Below, one piece after another: positions 32,851-42,435 of a stretch of 64,000 bases of DNA. The stretch lies in contig JBCBSS010000019.1 in assembly GCA_039819065.1 (NCBI GenBank), positions 3,802 to 67,801 of the forward strand, read 5' to 3'. A program made the position numbers and the translations under genes. The number at the start of each line of letters is the position of its first letter. Position 1 is the first letter of the stretch. This DNA is from JBCBSS01 sp039819065 (GTDB lineage: Bacteria > Bacteroidota > Bacteroidia > Cytophagales > Cyclobacteriaceae). A model generated the notes under the pieces. That model was not told the origin of the DNA and did no database searches. It saw only the letters and a list, made by a program, of their open reading frames with translations.

Positions 32851-34620
32851 ATGACACCTAAATCAACGAGATTCGAACTGAAAGAGAGCAGTTGGGTATC
32901 GGATGCCAGTATGTTGGACGTCAATAGTCTGGAAAATCTGATTTTTGAGAATCAAAGTATTAGAAGTTTTCTTACCAACACAAAGAAGTTTTTTGTGGCA
33001 GCAAACAAGGGTATGGGAAAAACCCTGTTGTTGTCTTTTAAGCGCTATTTGCTATATAAAAACTATGCCTCTGGTAGCCAGGGGAGTAAGGTCAAATTCA
33101 TACCATCCAACTCACCATTTTTGGATTATATGGGTGATCTGCCTGACTTGAGTAAGGAATATCACCAGTATTTATCCAACCTCAAGCATGCTAAGCAGAT
33201 ATGGAATATCAGTCTGAAGATTTCCATTTTGAGCCATATCAATTTCGATTTGGCCAAGCATGAGATTGGTCAGATCGATAAAATACCAAAGCCGATCTCT
33301 TCATGGATATTAGAGGAAGATGAGATACCGCCTAGCAACATTCTACAGCAGTTGCTGGTGCACTTCACACCTTCTCAGATTAGTAAACACCTCGATCAGT
33401 ACAATAACTTTCTTGATACCATCATTAGAAGGCTACATACGGGAATCTTCATATTCATTGACAAAGTAGATCAGGCGATTAAGTCCTTTCCCAAGCAAGC
33501 ATGGATCATTATGCAAGCAGGTTTGATAGAAGCAGCCTGGGACATCGTCAATTCTAACCCGCACATAAAAATATATGCCACGGTGCGTCAGGAAGCTTTC
33601 AGCAACTACCATTCTGATATAAAAAGTAACCTGATTGGGTCGACTACTATCATTGACTATAAAAGGAGTGAACTGGCCCAGATCATGGATAAGCTTTCGC
33701 AGTATTATGAGGGAAAGACCACATTCCAAAGATTCACGGGGATAGAAAAAATCAAAAGCCCGCTTTCGGGGGAAGTGGAAGACTCTTTTGATTATGTGCT
33801 ACGGCACACCATCGGAAGACCACGGGATTTGGTGATCATTTCTTCCAATTTATCAGAAAACATTGCTCATCTACAGGAGCTAGAGTTTCGAGCTATTGTC
33901 AATCAAGTTAGTGAACAGACCATTTTGCCTAATATTTTCAATGAGGTCGAGATATTTCTGGAGTGTTTGAAAAGTGAGATGGATAGACAACGCTTCTTTA
34001 GTTTGCTGCCCGGGAATATTATTTCCAAAAGAGCGGCATTGAGAATTAGCTGTTTGTTCAACGGGATAAATGAAGAAGATTATGCGCAGTTTGATGACCC
34101 GATCAATCAGATGAACCATCCCTTTAGTGAGCTTTATAAGTCTGGTTTGTTGGGATATGAGACGAGTAGAAATGGACAGGAGAATTCTTGCATGCAGCGC
34201 TTCAAGCAGCCGTATGATATGAGTGATTATAGCTCCATTATTCTACCTAACTCTGATTTTTACTTTATCCACCCCGCGCTTCAAAATACGATATCCCAAG
34301 CCAAGCGGGAGCACAAGTATTTGATTTTCAAATACGTGACGGTAGGGCATGCATATTCGTGGTCTAAAGTGCATAAGAAGCTAGTTGAAATCCAGATGAC
34401 ATTGGAGAAAATCAGAAGGAAGGGCTCCATTAAGAACCGTGAAGAGGTGTGCACAAGGGTAATTGAGTTCATAGAAACGCATCTTAGCAAGCTTCACCAC
34501 GAGCACGATATTCTCAATTCTACCGCTTATAGAGAACTGGTAGAGCTATTGGAAAGCAGCGAAGGCTATACGTTATTGCACCTGGAGTTGGAGGACCTTA
34601 TTTGCGCTAATAATGTATAA
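32851..34620 (+). CDS. P-loop NTPase, STAND/KAP-like, partner of the membrane sensor
   Basis: The 589-residue protein has an N-terminal P-loop domain: Walker A ANKGMGKTLLL near residues 50-60, Walker B IFIFIDKVDQA near 200, and a sensor-like ATVRQEAF near 245. The HTIGRPRDLVIISSNL segment near 325 resembles the winged-helix linker of STAND and Sll1717-type ATPases. The C-terminal half (about 360-589) is helical and unrecognised. It has no membrane segment. It is expected to assemble on, or be switched by, the membrane protein encoded 7 nt upstream. NTPase and membrane-sensor pairs of this kind occur in prokaryotic conflict systems, but no effector domain is visible here. Confidence 0.7.
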   Translation: MTPKSTRFELKESSWVSDASMLDVNSLENLIFENQSIRSFLTNTKKFFVAANKGMGKTLLLSFKRYLLYKNYASGSQGSKVKFIPSNSPFLDYMGDLPDLSKEYHQYLSNLKHAKQIWNISLKISILSHINFDLAKHEIGQIDKIPKPISSWILEEDEIPPSNILQQLLVHFTPSQISKHLDQYNNFLDTIIRRLHTGIFIFIDKVDQAIKSFPKQAWIIMQAGLIEAAWDIVNSNPHIKIYATVRQEAFSNYHSDIKSNLIGSTTIIDYKRSELAQIMDKLSQYYEGKTTFQRFTGIEKIKSPLSGEVEDSFDYVLRHTIGRPRDLVIISSNLSENIAHLQELEFRAIVNQVSEQTILPNIFNEVEIFLECLKSEMDRQRFFSLLPGNIISKRAALRISCLFNGINEEDYAQFDDPINQMNHPFSELYKSGLLGYETSRNGQENSCMQRFKQPYDMSDYSSIILPNSDFYFIHPALQNTISQAKREHKYLIFKYVTVGHAYSWSKVHKKLVEIQMTLEKIRRKGSIKNREEVCTRVIEFIETHLSKLHHEHDILNSTAYRELVELLESSEGYTLLHLELEDLICANNV

Positions 34621-34629
34621 ATGGTCAGT

Positions 34630-35112
34630 CTAGAAAAAGGCGCCTTGAAAGAAATAGAATGCCATAATTGAGGAGGCCAAAAGCTTGAGCAGTGTGCCAG
34701 CCAGGAAACCAATAAAAGAACCGAAAGCAGCCTTCATAGCCTGCTTTGTTTCTGCCCCAGAGGTAAGCTCTCCGACCAGCGCGCCCAGTAATGGACCTAT
34801 GATAATGCCAAAAGGTGCAAAGAAAAGCCCAATAACAAGACCAATCATACTGCCCCACACGCCGCGTTTACTTCCGCCGAACTTCTTGGTGCCGTAGGCT
34901 GGTATCACGTAGTCTAAGACAGTAACGACGATAGCCACGCCTGCCCAAATCAGTAAAAAGGTGGTGCTAAATGGTGCCTCTTCCGTCAATTGTAGTATCA
35001 GCAACCCCACAAAGCTTAAAGGAGGGCCTGGTATTATGGGTAGTACACAACCGACAATTCCCGCAAGAATAAATAGAAGGCCTACAACGATCCAGAGTAT
35101 ATCAATTGACAT
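34630..35112 (-). CDS. DUF456 membrane protein
   Basis: A 160-residue protein with four or five transmembrane helices and the glycine-rich repeats typical of DUF456 (ILAGIVGCVLPIIPGPPLSF, GLVIGLFFAPFGIIIGPLLG, AFGSFIGFLAGTLLKLL). The family has no established function. It lies 53 nt downstream of the NAD(P)HX epimerase gene on the same strand, possibly in one transcript, and ends 9 nt from the convergent NTPase gene. Confidence 0.88.
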   Translation of the reverse strand: MSIDILWIVVGLLFILAGIVGCVLPIIPGPPLSFVGLLILQLTEEAPFSTTFLLIWAGVAIVVTVLDYVIPAYGTKKFGGSKRGVWGSMIGLVIGLFFAPFGIIIGPLLGALVGELTSGAETKQAMKAAFGSFIGFLAGTLLKLLASSIMAFYFFQGAFF

Positions 35113-35165
35113 ATAAACTTGATTAGGTGATGATCAAATATAAAATGATTTTCACCAATTGGTCA

Positions 35166-35912
35166 TTAGTCAATCCGAATTATGTCAGCCCCTTCGAAAA
35201 AATTCGGTACCTGTAGGTTGAGTGAAGGTTCTTGATAGAGCCGTGGTGGTACACTGATATCAGCTAAAAATAACTCTCCGCGCACCTTTTTAGCTTCATG
35301 GGTGAAAAGCCCCTTCTTAGGCAGCGCAAGGGTAACTGTGGCCTCTGCAAATATGCAAGGGCTGCTAACTTCGCCTGTGGTAAGATCAAGCCCTGAAGGA
35401 GTATCAAGCGACAAAACGGGTGCTTCATGGCTGTTGGCCCATTCTATCATCAACCTCGATTCCCCAGTGGGTGGACCATCCAAGCTGTACCCGATAAGAC
35501 CGTCTATGATCAGGTCAATCTCTTGCAAATCATCGAGATCTTCAACGCCATGGACAGTAACGCCTGCTTTTTCCAATATTGATTTTTGAATGGCTGGTGC
35601 TGAATCAGGCTTCGTTTTGCTAGACTCAATGATGAAACAGCTGACGTTCACACCCCAATTGCTGAGTCTTCTGGCACTGACCATGGCACCGCCGCCGTTG
35701 CCACCAGTACCTGCCAATACCGCTACCTTTTTGGTACTGGTATCAGGTTGTAAAAAGCGATTTACCGCTACGATTGATAAACATCTTCCGGCGTTCTCCA
35801 TCATCTGGAGCAATTCAATTCCATACACTTCAATCATCAGGCGATCTACTTCTATCATTTGATCGGTATCGATTCCGATCAAACGTCCTGAATAGATGGG
35901 GATGGCTTCCAT
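35166..35912 (-). CDS. nnrE: NAD(P)H-hydrate epimerase (YjeF N-terminal domain protein)
   Basis: The 248-residue protein corresponds to the N-terminal YjeF domain only: a Rossmann-like fold with AGTGGNGGGAMVSARRL (about 67-83), DLIIDGLIGYSLDGPP (about 132-147) and SLDTPSGLDLTTGE (about 175-188). It epimerises damaged R-NAD(P)HX so that the S form can be repaired. In many bacteria it is fused to the dehydratase NnrD; here the dehydratase domain is absent, so repair would need a separate enzyme elsewhere or a eukaryote-like division of labour. It has no signal peptide. Confidence 0.88.
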   Translation of the reverse strand: MEAIPIYSGRLIGIDTDQMIEVDRLMIEVYGIELLQMMENAGRCLSIVAVNRFLQPDTSTKKVAVLAGTGGNGGGAMVSARRLSNWGVNVSCFIIESSKTKPDSAPAIQKSILEKAGVTVHGVEDLDDLQEIDLIIDGLIGYSLDGPPTGESRLMIEWANSHEAPVLSLDTPSGLDLTTGEVSSPCIFAEATVTLALPKKGLFTHEAKKVRGELFLADISVPPRLYQEPSLNLQVPNFFEGADIIRID

Positions 35913-36094
35913 GGTGGTTTACGGCTATTCTTGATATAATATAGAAATAATTTTTAACCAATTGTAGGAAAAAGACCGTTTAAATCTCTGTCTTGTGTTT
36001 TCTCGCTATTCTATATCCTTAATATGTGATTTAGGATGGCATTTTTGAAGAAAGTAAGGATACCTTTAGGTAAGTCTAGTTGATGCGATGGTAA

Positions 36095-37177
36095 TTAATT
36101 GTCCTTTTGGGCTGCTACCGAATGAAGTATTCGCTTAGCGGCGGTGAGGCCTGCATAAACCGCCCCTTCCATATAACCACCATACCACTCGGCAGTTTCG
36201 GTACCGGAAAACCAGAATTTACCTTCCATCAGAGGCGCTTGGAACAGAGGGTGTCCGTATTGAGGGTGGAACTGCGGATGATTACTGTCTTGTGTTGACG
36301 TTAGCGGTTCGACAAACCAGTCTTTTTCTTGATATGTCACATACTTTTTGGCTTCTTCGCCCATAAGGGCAGCGATCCAATCCACTATTATCTCCTCACG
36401 TTGTTCAGGTTTGGTGACCCGGGCAACATCGGATGAAAAGAAGCCCTTAAGCGCGAAGAAATTCTCCTGGTAATTAGTGTGATCATGAAGCTCTTGTACT
36501 GGTCCGGATTGACTCATAGCCATTCCCGAAAACCCCTTTTCCTTCCAGAATGGATGCTCGTAAACCACGGCAAATTTCAATGCATTGCTCATCCAGGTGT
36601 GCGTGGTATCCATTGCATTCTGCAAAGCTTCGCCGAGTGCTGGAGAGAAATCTATAGCATGTAGAGTTAACTTTGGAGGAATGGTGTTAATCACCAATAC
36701 TGCATCCAAGGTTGAACCATCTTCGAAATGAAGCGCCACATGGCTTTGTTCATCTTTGACTGAGACAACCTTGGTATTCAATTTCACTTCTACGCCAGAA
36801 GACTCGTAAAGCCGCTGGATCAAACTTTCAGAGCCGTTTTGTATTCTAAAATGAGGAGGCTCTTCTTCGGGTACGATGAAATGTTGCAAGGGATAAGACG
36901 GGCCGAATTGGTAGCAAGATTTACCCTGGCGGTACTGTTCAAAGATGCCTACGTTGAGCTCTTTCAATAGCTCATTCAGATATGTATGTTTCTCGCCAAG
37001 CCAGGTAGCACCCATTTCCAAATATCCGTTTTGGCCGATTTGGGTGGATTGCATTCTGCCACCGATCCTGTTACTAGCTTCTACAATGAGTACATCTTTT
37101 ATGCCTTTCTTTTTCAGCTCATAGGCGGTGGTTAAACCTGAGAGACCTGCGCCGATAATTACAACTTCTTTGACCAT
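36095..37177 (-). CDS. Flavin-dependent amine oxidase
   Basis: A 360-residue FAD enzyme of the monoamine oxidase superfamily. The N-terminal dinucleotide motif is GAGLSGLTTAYELKKKG (8-24), followed by VIVEASNRIGGRMQS-type sequence (about 28-43) and the C-terminal FAD-binding segment FWFSGTETAEWYGGYMEGAVYAG. There is no signal peptide. The substrate (polyamine, aromatic amine, amino acid or a carotenoid-type hydride donor) cannot be read from sequence. It is probably monocistronic, with pta divergent 424 nt away. Confidence 0.88.
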   Translation of the reverse strand: MVKEVVIIGAGLSGLTTAYELKKKGIKDVLIVEASNRIGGRMQSTQIGQNGYLEMGATWLGEKHTYLNELLKELNVGIFEQYRQGKSCYQFGPSYPLQHFIVPEEEPPHFRIQNGSESLIQRLYESSGVEVKLNTKVVSVKDEQSHVALHFEDGSTLDAVLVINTIPPKLTLHAIDFSPALGEALQNAMDTTHTWMSNALKFAVVYEHPFWKEKGFSGMAMSQSGPVQELHDHTNYQENFFALKGFFSSDVARVTKPEQREEIIVDWIAALMGEEAKKYVTYQEKDWFVEPLTSTQDSNHPQFHPQYGHPLFQAPLMEGKFWFSGTETAEWYGGYMEGAVYAGLTAAKRILHSVAAQKDN

Positions 37178-37601
37178 GACACAATGTTAGTGGATTCTAT
37201 GATCAGATTGTTGACAGTGGGTGACAAAACTGAGTAGAGGCTTCAGTTTTATGCTTGATCGAAGGTAATGCCTTAGCCAAGATTGGTGTCTTTACCGACC
37301 TTATTCTTAGCTGGCGCGTGTTTATAATGCGTGCCCTAGAGTTTTGCGAACGCGTTACAAACGCGCTCGATCGGATATATGGATACACCCTGAACGTTGA
37401 CATGGTTTATAATCAACTCCTATCAACCCCTATTGTAAAAATGAGATCAGTCAGTTGTTTTTATGACATATCAGGAATGACTACAGTCTTAATTTCCCTA
37501 TCTCGCCGGCCTAAAGGTTTTTATTAGTGTCATTGCTGGCTAGAAAGTGCAAATGGCAGTATTTTTCAAGAAGGTAACAACAGTTAGATAGTAATTGCAT
37601 A
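37178..37601. other. Divergent intergenic region upstream of pta
   Basis: These 424 nt separate the minus-strand amine oxidase gene from pta and should hold both promoters. It contains a GC-rich run, gaacgcgttacaaacgcgctc (37348 onwards), unlike the surrounding AT-rich DNA, with a self-complementary aacgcgtt at its core. A 90-codon plus-strand frame across it has no protein-like features. I see no clean TAnnTTTG element. Confidence 0.35.
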
Positions 37602-39704
37602 ATGGCTAATTCAATATACATCACCTCTTCAGAGGCGCGTTGTGGTAAGTCACTGATTTGCCTAGGTTTGGTAGAACTCATACTTCGAAAAACGCGGAAA
37701 GTGGGCATTTTCCGGCCGGTGATAAGAGGCACCAAACAAGGAGAACGGGATAAGAATATTGACCTGATACTCAATCACTTTAATCTGGACATCCCGTATG
37801 AGGATACTTACGCTTACCACAGTAAGGACATTCAAGCGCTCATTTCTGATGGCAAAATTGATCAAGCCTTAGACCATATCATTACCAAGTATAAAGCCCT
37901 ACAAGCTAAGTGCGATTTTGTGCTTTGTGAAGGAACAGATTTTCAAGCGGAGAGCAGCTCTTTTGAATTCAACATTAACGTCGAGTTCGCCAAGAATTTA
38001 GGATGCCCGGTATTGATTGTGGGCAGGGCTGATCAGGGTAGAACTGTTGAGGATATCGTCTATCCGGTGGATTTGGCCATCGAATCCTATCTGGAAAAAG
38101 ACTGTGAAGTAATTGGTACAGTCATCAATATGGCCGACCCCGCTATGCTGGATGAGATTGGTGAAGAAATCAAGCGGAAGTTGCCATTGAACGGCCATAT
38201 TTATTCCGTTATTCCTCAGAATGAAATACTAAAGAACCCTACTGTCAAAGAGGTTGTAGAACACCTTGGCGCGGAGGTCTTATACGGGGAAGAATTCTTG
38301 AGCAGGCAGGTTTTCAAGAATTCGATCGCTGCGATGCAGATGCAAAACTATTTGCCGCTAATGCAAGAGAAGTGTATGGTGATCACCCCTGGTGACAGAG
38401 GGGATATCATTCTTAGTGTTTTGCAAGCTAACGAATCACAAAATTACCCATCTATTTCTGCCATTCTGCTGACCACAGATGAGAAGCCGCAAGATTCGGT
38501 TAGAAAGCTATTGGATGGTTTGGAGCATACTATTCCGATCCTGTCTGTGACTTCGAACACGTTCGATACGGCTACCAAGTTGGCAGATATCCATTCTATC
38601 ATCACTGCTGATAACCATGCCAAAATCGCGGCTGGCCTTGAGACATTTGAAACGTATGTGGATATTTCTAAGCTGGAAGAAAAGATAACCAGCGTGGTCA
38701 ACCACGGCATGACGCCCAAGATGTTCCAGTATTTATTGAAAGAAAAGGCCAGGGTAGACAAAAAACATATCGTACTGCCGGAAGGAAATGACGAAAGAAT
38801 CATAAGAGCCGCTGGTATTCTGGTAGACCAGGGTATCGTAGATCTGACCGTCTTGGGGCAAGAGGAGGAAATACTATCGATGATTTCTAAAAGTGGGCTA
38901 AAGGTCGATGTGGATAAGCTGAACATTACGACTCCGGCTAATCATCCTAAGTATGAAAGCTACGCTCAGAAGTACTACGAGCTTAGAAAGCATAAAGGAG
39001 TCAATATGGATATTGCTAAAGACACCTTGCTTGACGTGTCCTACTTTGGTACAATGATGGTGCAGGAAGGAGATGCCGATGGCATGGTATCGGGGGCTGT
39101 GCATACCACGCAGCATACAGTTAGGCCGGCACTGCAATTGATCAAGACGAAACCTGGTTTTTCGGTAGTCTCATCGGTATTCTTCATGTGTCTGGAAGAC
39201 CGCGTATTGGTATATGGGGATTGCGCCATCAACCCCAATCCCAACGCAGAGCAATTGGCTGAAATAGCTATCTCGTCTGCAGACACGGCTATTGCTTTTG
39301 AGGTTGATCCAAAAATGGCTTTGTTGTCTTACTCTTCCGGTAGTTCCGGGAAAGGGGCGGATGTTGAAAAAGTAAGTACTGCAGTCCAGATCGTGAAAGA
39401 AAACCGCTCTGATTTGAAAGTCGAAGGTCCTATTCAGTACGACGCAGCGGTGGATGCCAAAGTAGGGGCGCAGAAGATGCCGGGATCATTAGTGGCAGGG
39501 CAGGCGAATGTACTCATCTTTCCTGACCTCAACACAGGGAACAATACTTACAAAGCCGTGCAACGCGAAACGGGTGCCATAGCCATCGGCCCGGTATTAC
39601 AAGGATTGAACAAACCTGTCAATGATTTGAGTAGGGGCTGTACTGTGGTTGACATCGTGAATACAGTAACTATCACCGCCATACAAGCCCAACAGATGAA
39701 ATAG
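37602..39704 (+). CDS. pta: Phosphate acetyltransferase, long form
   Basis: The 700-residue enzyme interconverts acetyl-CoA and acetyl phosphate. It has the long-form layout: an N-terminal P-loop-like AAA_26 domain (about 1-215, SSEARCGKSLICLGLVELIL), a DRTGG domain (about 220-340) and the catalytic PTA_PTB domain (about 375-695: LPEGNDERI, DADGMVSGAVHTT, SYSSGSSGKGADVEKV, GPIQYDAAVD). Its length is normal for this type. The ackA gene begins 25 nt downstream, so the two form the acetate-overflow and acetyl phosphate operon. Confidence 0.97.
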   Translation: MANSIYITSSEARCGKSLICLGLVELILRKTRKVGIFRPVIRGTKQGERDKNIDLILNHFNLDIPYEDTYAYHSKDIQALISDGKIDQALDHIITKYKALQAKCDFVLCEGTDFQAESSSFEFNINVEFAKNLGCPVLIVGRADQGRTVEDIVYPVDLAIESYLEKDCEVIGTVINMADPAMLDEIGEEIKRKLPLNGHIYSVIPQNEILKNPTVKEVVEHLGAEVLYGEEFLSRQVFKNSIAAMQMQNYLPLMQEKCMVITPGDRGDIILSVLQANESQNYPSISAILLTTDEKPQDSVRKLLDGLEHTIPILSVTSNTFDTATKLADIHSIITADNHAKIAAGLETFETYVDISKLEEKITSVVNHGMTPKMFQYLLKEKARVDKKHIVLPEGNDERIIRAAGILVDQGIVDLTVLGQEEEILSMISKSGLKVDVDKLNITTPANHPKYESYAQKYYELRKHKGVNMDIAKDTLLDVSYFGTMMVQEGDADGMVSGAVHTTQHTVRPALQLIKTKPGFSVVSSVFFMCLEDRVLVYGDCAINPNPNAEQLAEIAISSADTAIAFEVDPKMALLSYSSGSSGKGADVEKVSTAVQIVKENRSDLKVEGPIQYDAAVDAKVGAQKMPGSLVAGQANVLIFPDLNTGNNTYKAVQRETGAIAIGPVLQGLNKPVNDLSRGCTVVDIVNTVTITAIQAQQMK

Positions 39705-39729
39705 ATAAGCCATTATAAATAGTTAAGAC

Positions 39730-40947
39730 TTGAAAATTCTTGTAATCAATTCCGGTAGTTCCTCTATCAAATATAAGCTCTTCCAAATGCCAGAAAGGCT
39801 GGCTATTACCTCTGGCTCAGTGGAGAAAATCGGAGAAGAGGGGAGCCACATTAAGCAAACGACAGTTAAGTCAGGTCAAGATGAAGAGAAAACGGAAAGG
39901 CAAGTTGATATTCCTGATCATCGTACCGGATTGGACAACATAGCAGGATTATTGACCGATGAAAGTTGTGGTGTCATAACTGATCCAAACGAGATCTTTG
40001 CCGTAGGCCATAGAGTGGTACATGGTGGTGAGCGTTTCAGCCAACCTACATTGATCAATGACGAAGTGTTGGCCAACATCGAATCATTGAGCTTTCTGGC
40101 TCCACTGCACAATCCAGCTAACCTTGAAGGTATCAAAGTTTCCAAAGAGGTTTTTCCTCAGGCTAAGCAGGTAGCTATTTTCGATACGGCTTTCCACCAA
40201 TCATTACCTGACTATGCTTATCGCTATGCTATTCCCAATTGGCTATATGACGAACACGCTGTGCGTGCTTACGGATTTCATGGCACATCTCATCGGTATG
40301 TAGCCAGACGAGCTGCAGACTTGCTTGAAACCAGTGAAGAGAACTTGAACTTGATCACCATTCATTTAGGTAATGGCTGTAGCATGGCCGCCGTCAAAGG
40401 CGGAAAGAGCATTGATACTTCCATGGGACTAAGTCCGTTGGCCGGTCTGGTGATGGGTACGCGCAGCGGTGATATTGATCCTTCTATTTACAATTTTCTG
40501 GAGAGTCGGTTAGATATGGATTTCAAGGCGGTGGATAAAATGCTCAATAAGGAGAGTGGCCTCAAAGGTCTTACAGGTGAGAATGATCTAAGGGCGGTGA
40601 TAGAACATGCTGAGTCTGGTGATAAAAATGCTCAACTGGCGCTGGATGTATATACCTATCGCATCAAAAAATATATCGGCGCCTATGCTGCTGCATTGGG
40701 TAAGCTGGATGCTATCGTTTTCACAGCAGGAGTAGGGGAGAATAGCGCCCTCATCAGGGAAAAAGTGTGCACAAACCTTGATGTATTAGGCATTCATATT
40801 GACAAAGAGAAGAACGAAGCTTCAGACAGAACGGAGCGTTTGATCAATGATTCTCAGAGCAGAGTCACAATACTAGTGATACCGACGAATGAAGAACTGG
40901 AAATCGCCGACCAGACCCAACAGCTTTTACAGCATGTAAACGGTTGA
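39730..40947 (+). CDS. ackA: Acetate kinase
   Basis: This 405-residue kinase converts acetyl phosphate and ADP to acetate and ATP. Family signatures are all present: the N-terminal LVINSGSSSIKYKLF, VVHGGERF, AIFDTAFHQ, GFHGTSHRYVA, HLGNGCS, GLVMGTRSGDIDP and FTAGVGENS. Translation appears to begin at a TTG (39730), because that gives the conserved MKILVINSGSS N-terminus and no in-frame ATG lies nearby; the rare start may lower its level relative to pta. It converges with the DUF763 gene, with only 7 nt between the stops. Confidence 0.96.
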   Translation: MKILVINSGSSSIKYKLFQMPERLAITSGSVEKIGEEGSHIKQTTVKSGQDEEKTERQVDIPDHRTGLDNIAGLLTDESCGVITDPNEIFAVGHRVVHGGERFSQPTLINDEVLANIESLSFLAPLHNPANLEGIKVSKEVFPQAKQVAIFDTAFHQSLPDYAYRYAIPNWLYDEHAVRAYGFHGTSHRYVARRAADLLETSEENLNLITIHLGNGCSMAAVKGGKSIDTSMGLSPLAGLVMGTRSGDIDPSIYNFLESRLDMDFKAVDKMLNKESGLKGLTGENDLRAVIEHAESGDKNAQLALDVYTYRIKKYIGAYAAALGKLDAIVFTAGVGENSALIREKVCTNLDVLGIHIDKEKNEASDRTERLINDSQSRVTILVIPTNEELEIADQTQQLLQHVNG

Positions 40948-40954
40948 TATCGGC

Positions 40955-42172
40955 TTAGGTGAACATCTGTATTTGTCCATGCCTGTCTATACCAGAAGGT
41001 GGTTTGGCGTGACCATTGACGGTTCTACCTCCATACTTCCATGAATCCCTTCTTTCTTTAGCCACTACCTTATCAAAGTTGGTATTGGGCACAAATTCTT
41101 GTTCTATGCGTTGTGAGGCCTTGGTTAGTGCTTTAATAGCTTTTTGCTTGTCAAAGCGCCCGATCTTTGCTTTATCAATACCCGTTTTTAACACCTCAAT
41201 GGTTTTGTCATAAACTTTGGTAGGTACCGGAAACGGATGACCATCTTTGCCACCATGGGCAAAAGAAAACCGGGCTGGGTCACTAAATCGGGATGGTGTG
41301 CCGTGGATCACTTCACTAACCAAAGTGAGTGACTGTAACGTTCTTGGGCCAAGACCATTGAGTAATAAGAGCGATTCGAAATTCTTCACATCTGTTTCAT
41401 GAGCCAACGCCAGAATACTACCCAATCGTTTGAGGTCTACATCTTTTGCTTTGACATCGTGATGGCGTGGCAGCGTAATCTTTCTGATCTCATTGAGCAT
41501 TTGAACGGGCGATTCCTTAGAGATGGATAGAATACCATCTCTAGTGCTGTGCGCATTTTTATCAGTTAAGTTCAGGATGTCACCTTGTCGCTTACCATAA
41601 ATGAATGTATGCGGCTCTTCGATAAACGAGCGTAGTTGTGAAGAATGCCAGTGATAGCGCCGTGCCATGCCTGAGTCACCGTTCATACCTTGTTGCACGA
41701 CCACCCACTCGCCCTCATCAGTCACGATGAAAGAGTGCAGGTAGATCTGAAAGCCATCCTGAATAGCGGTGTTATCAACTTTGGCGGTGAGCTTACTGTA
41801 TTGCACCAGCTTCGTGCCGTCTAGCCCTGTGCGTTCAGCCAAAGCCAAAAGCTCGTTCGGGGTTTCTCTGGAATGCTTTCCCCTTCCACCGCAGATGTAT
41901 ATGCCTAATTCTCTGGCTTTGGGATTGAGCGCTTTTTTCAGTGCACCCATCACCGATGTGGTAATGCCCGAGGAATGCCAATCCATGCCCAGTACGCAAC
42001 CCAGCGATTGAAACCACATGGGGTCACTCAAACGAGTCAGCGCCTCAGACTTTCCATATTCCATCACTACGGCTTCGATAATGGCACCTCCCAAACTACT
42101 CATTCTTTGAGCCAGCCACTGAGGTACTCGGCCGTTATGTAAAGGTAGGTCTGCGTATCCAGCATTTTTCAT
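40955..42172 (-). CDS. DUF763 protein
   Basis: The 405-residue protein matches the DUF763 family known from archaea and scattered bacteria. It opens with AGYADLPLHNGRVPQWLAQRM, contains GMDWHSSGITTSVMGALKKAL and GGRGKHSRETP in the N-terminal half, and has a helix-hairpin-helix-like LLLLNGLGPRTLQSLTLVSE (about 268-287) followed by HGGKDGHPFPVP. The hairpin motif suggests a DNA- or RNA-linked role, but no function is established. It is monocistronic, and its promoter carries a palindrome also found before the 2H phosphoesterase gene at 15.4 kb. Confidence 0.9.
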   Translation of the reverse strand: MKNAGYADLPLHNGRVPQWLAQRMSSLGGAIIEAVVMEYGKSEALTRLSDPMWFQSLGCVLGMDWHSSGITTSVMGALKKALNPKARELGIYICGGRGKHSRETPNELLALAERTGLDGTKLVQYSKLTAKVDNTAIQDGFQIYLHSFIVTDEGEWVVVQQGMNGDSGMARRYHWHSSQLRSFIEEPHTFIYGKRQGDILNLTDKNAHSTRDGILSISKESPVQMLNEIRKITLPRHHDVKAKDVDLKRLGSILALAHETDVKNFESLLLLNGLGPRTLQSLTLVSEVIHGTPSRFSDPARFSFAHGGKDGHPFPVPTKVYDKTIEVLKTGIDKAKIGRFDKQKAIKALTKASQRIEQEFVPNTNFDKVVAKERRDSWKYGGRTVNGHAKPPSGIDRHGQIQMFT

Positions 42173-42182
42173 ATTGTAATTA

Positions 42183-42209
42183 TACTAAAAATTTTAGTAA
42201 AAGCTAAAT
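42183..42209. promoter_or_regulatory. Palindromic operator upstream of DUF763
   Basis: tactaaaaattttagta (42183-42199) is a perfect palindrome around one central base. On its far side is agctaaata (42201-42209). The palindrome lies 10 nt from the DUF763 start codon. The arrangement (half-site ATTTAG, about 5 nt, then ACTAAAA...TTTAGTAT) repeats that at 15365-15401. Confidence 0.6.
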
Positions 42210-42435
42210 AAATTGATTGAAGAGAAGATTGAACTCCGATATCCGGTAAGTGCAGAAGGCGTATGTGTTATATATGGCTCTGAGGCTAAAAAATATGCTT
42301 TTGTCAAATACACAACAAACGGCTTTTCATTGATCTGGTAAGTCCACGATTTCATCGGGCGAATGTCCAAATTCACCGAATAGAAAAAACGCGAATAGGT
42401 GATATGCGTAATTTCAAATCATAAACACGGTCAAA

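Noticed and set aside
37255..37527. 90-codon plus-strand frame upstream of pta
   Set aside because: No protein-like composition or family match, and it fills a divergent promoter region.
42194..42376. 60-codon minus-strand frame upstream of DUF763
   Set aside because: It overlaps the palindromic operator and shows no conserved-looking sequence.
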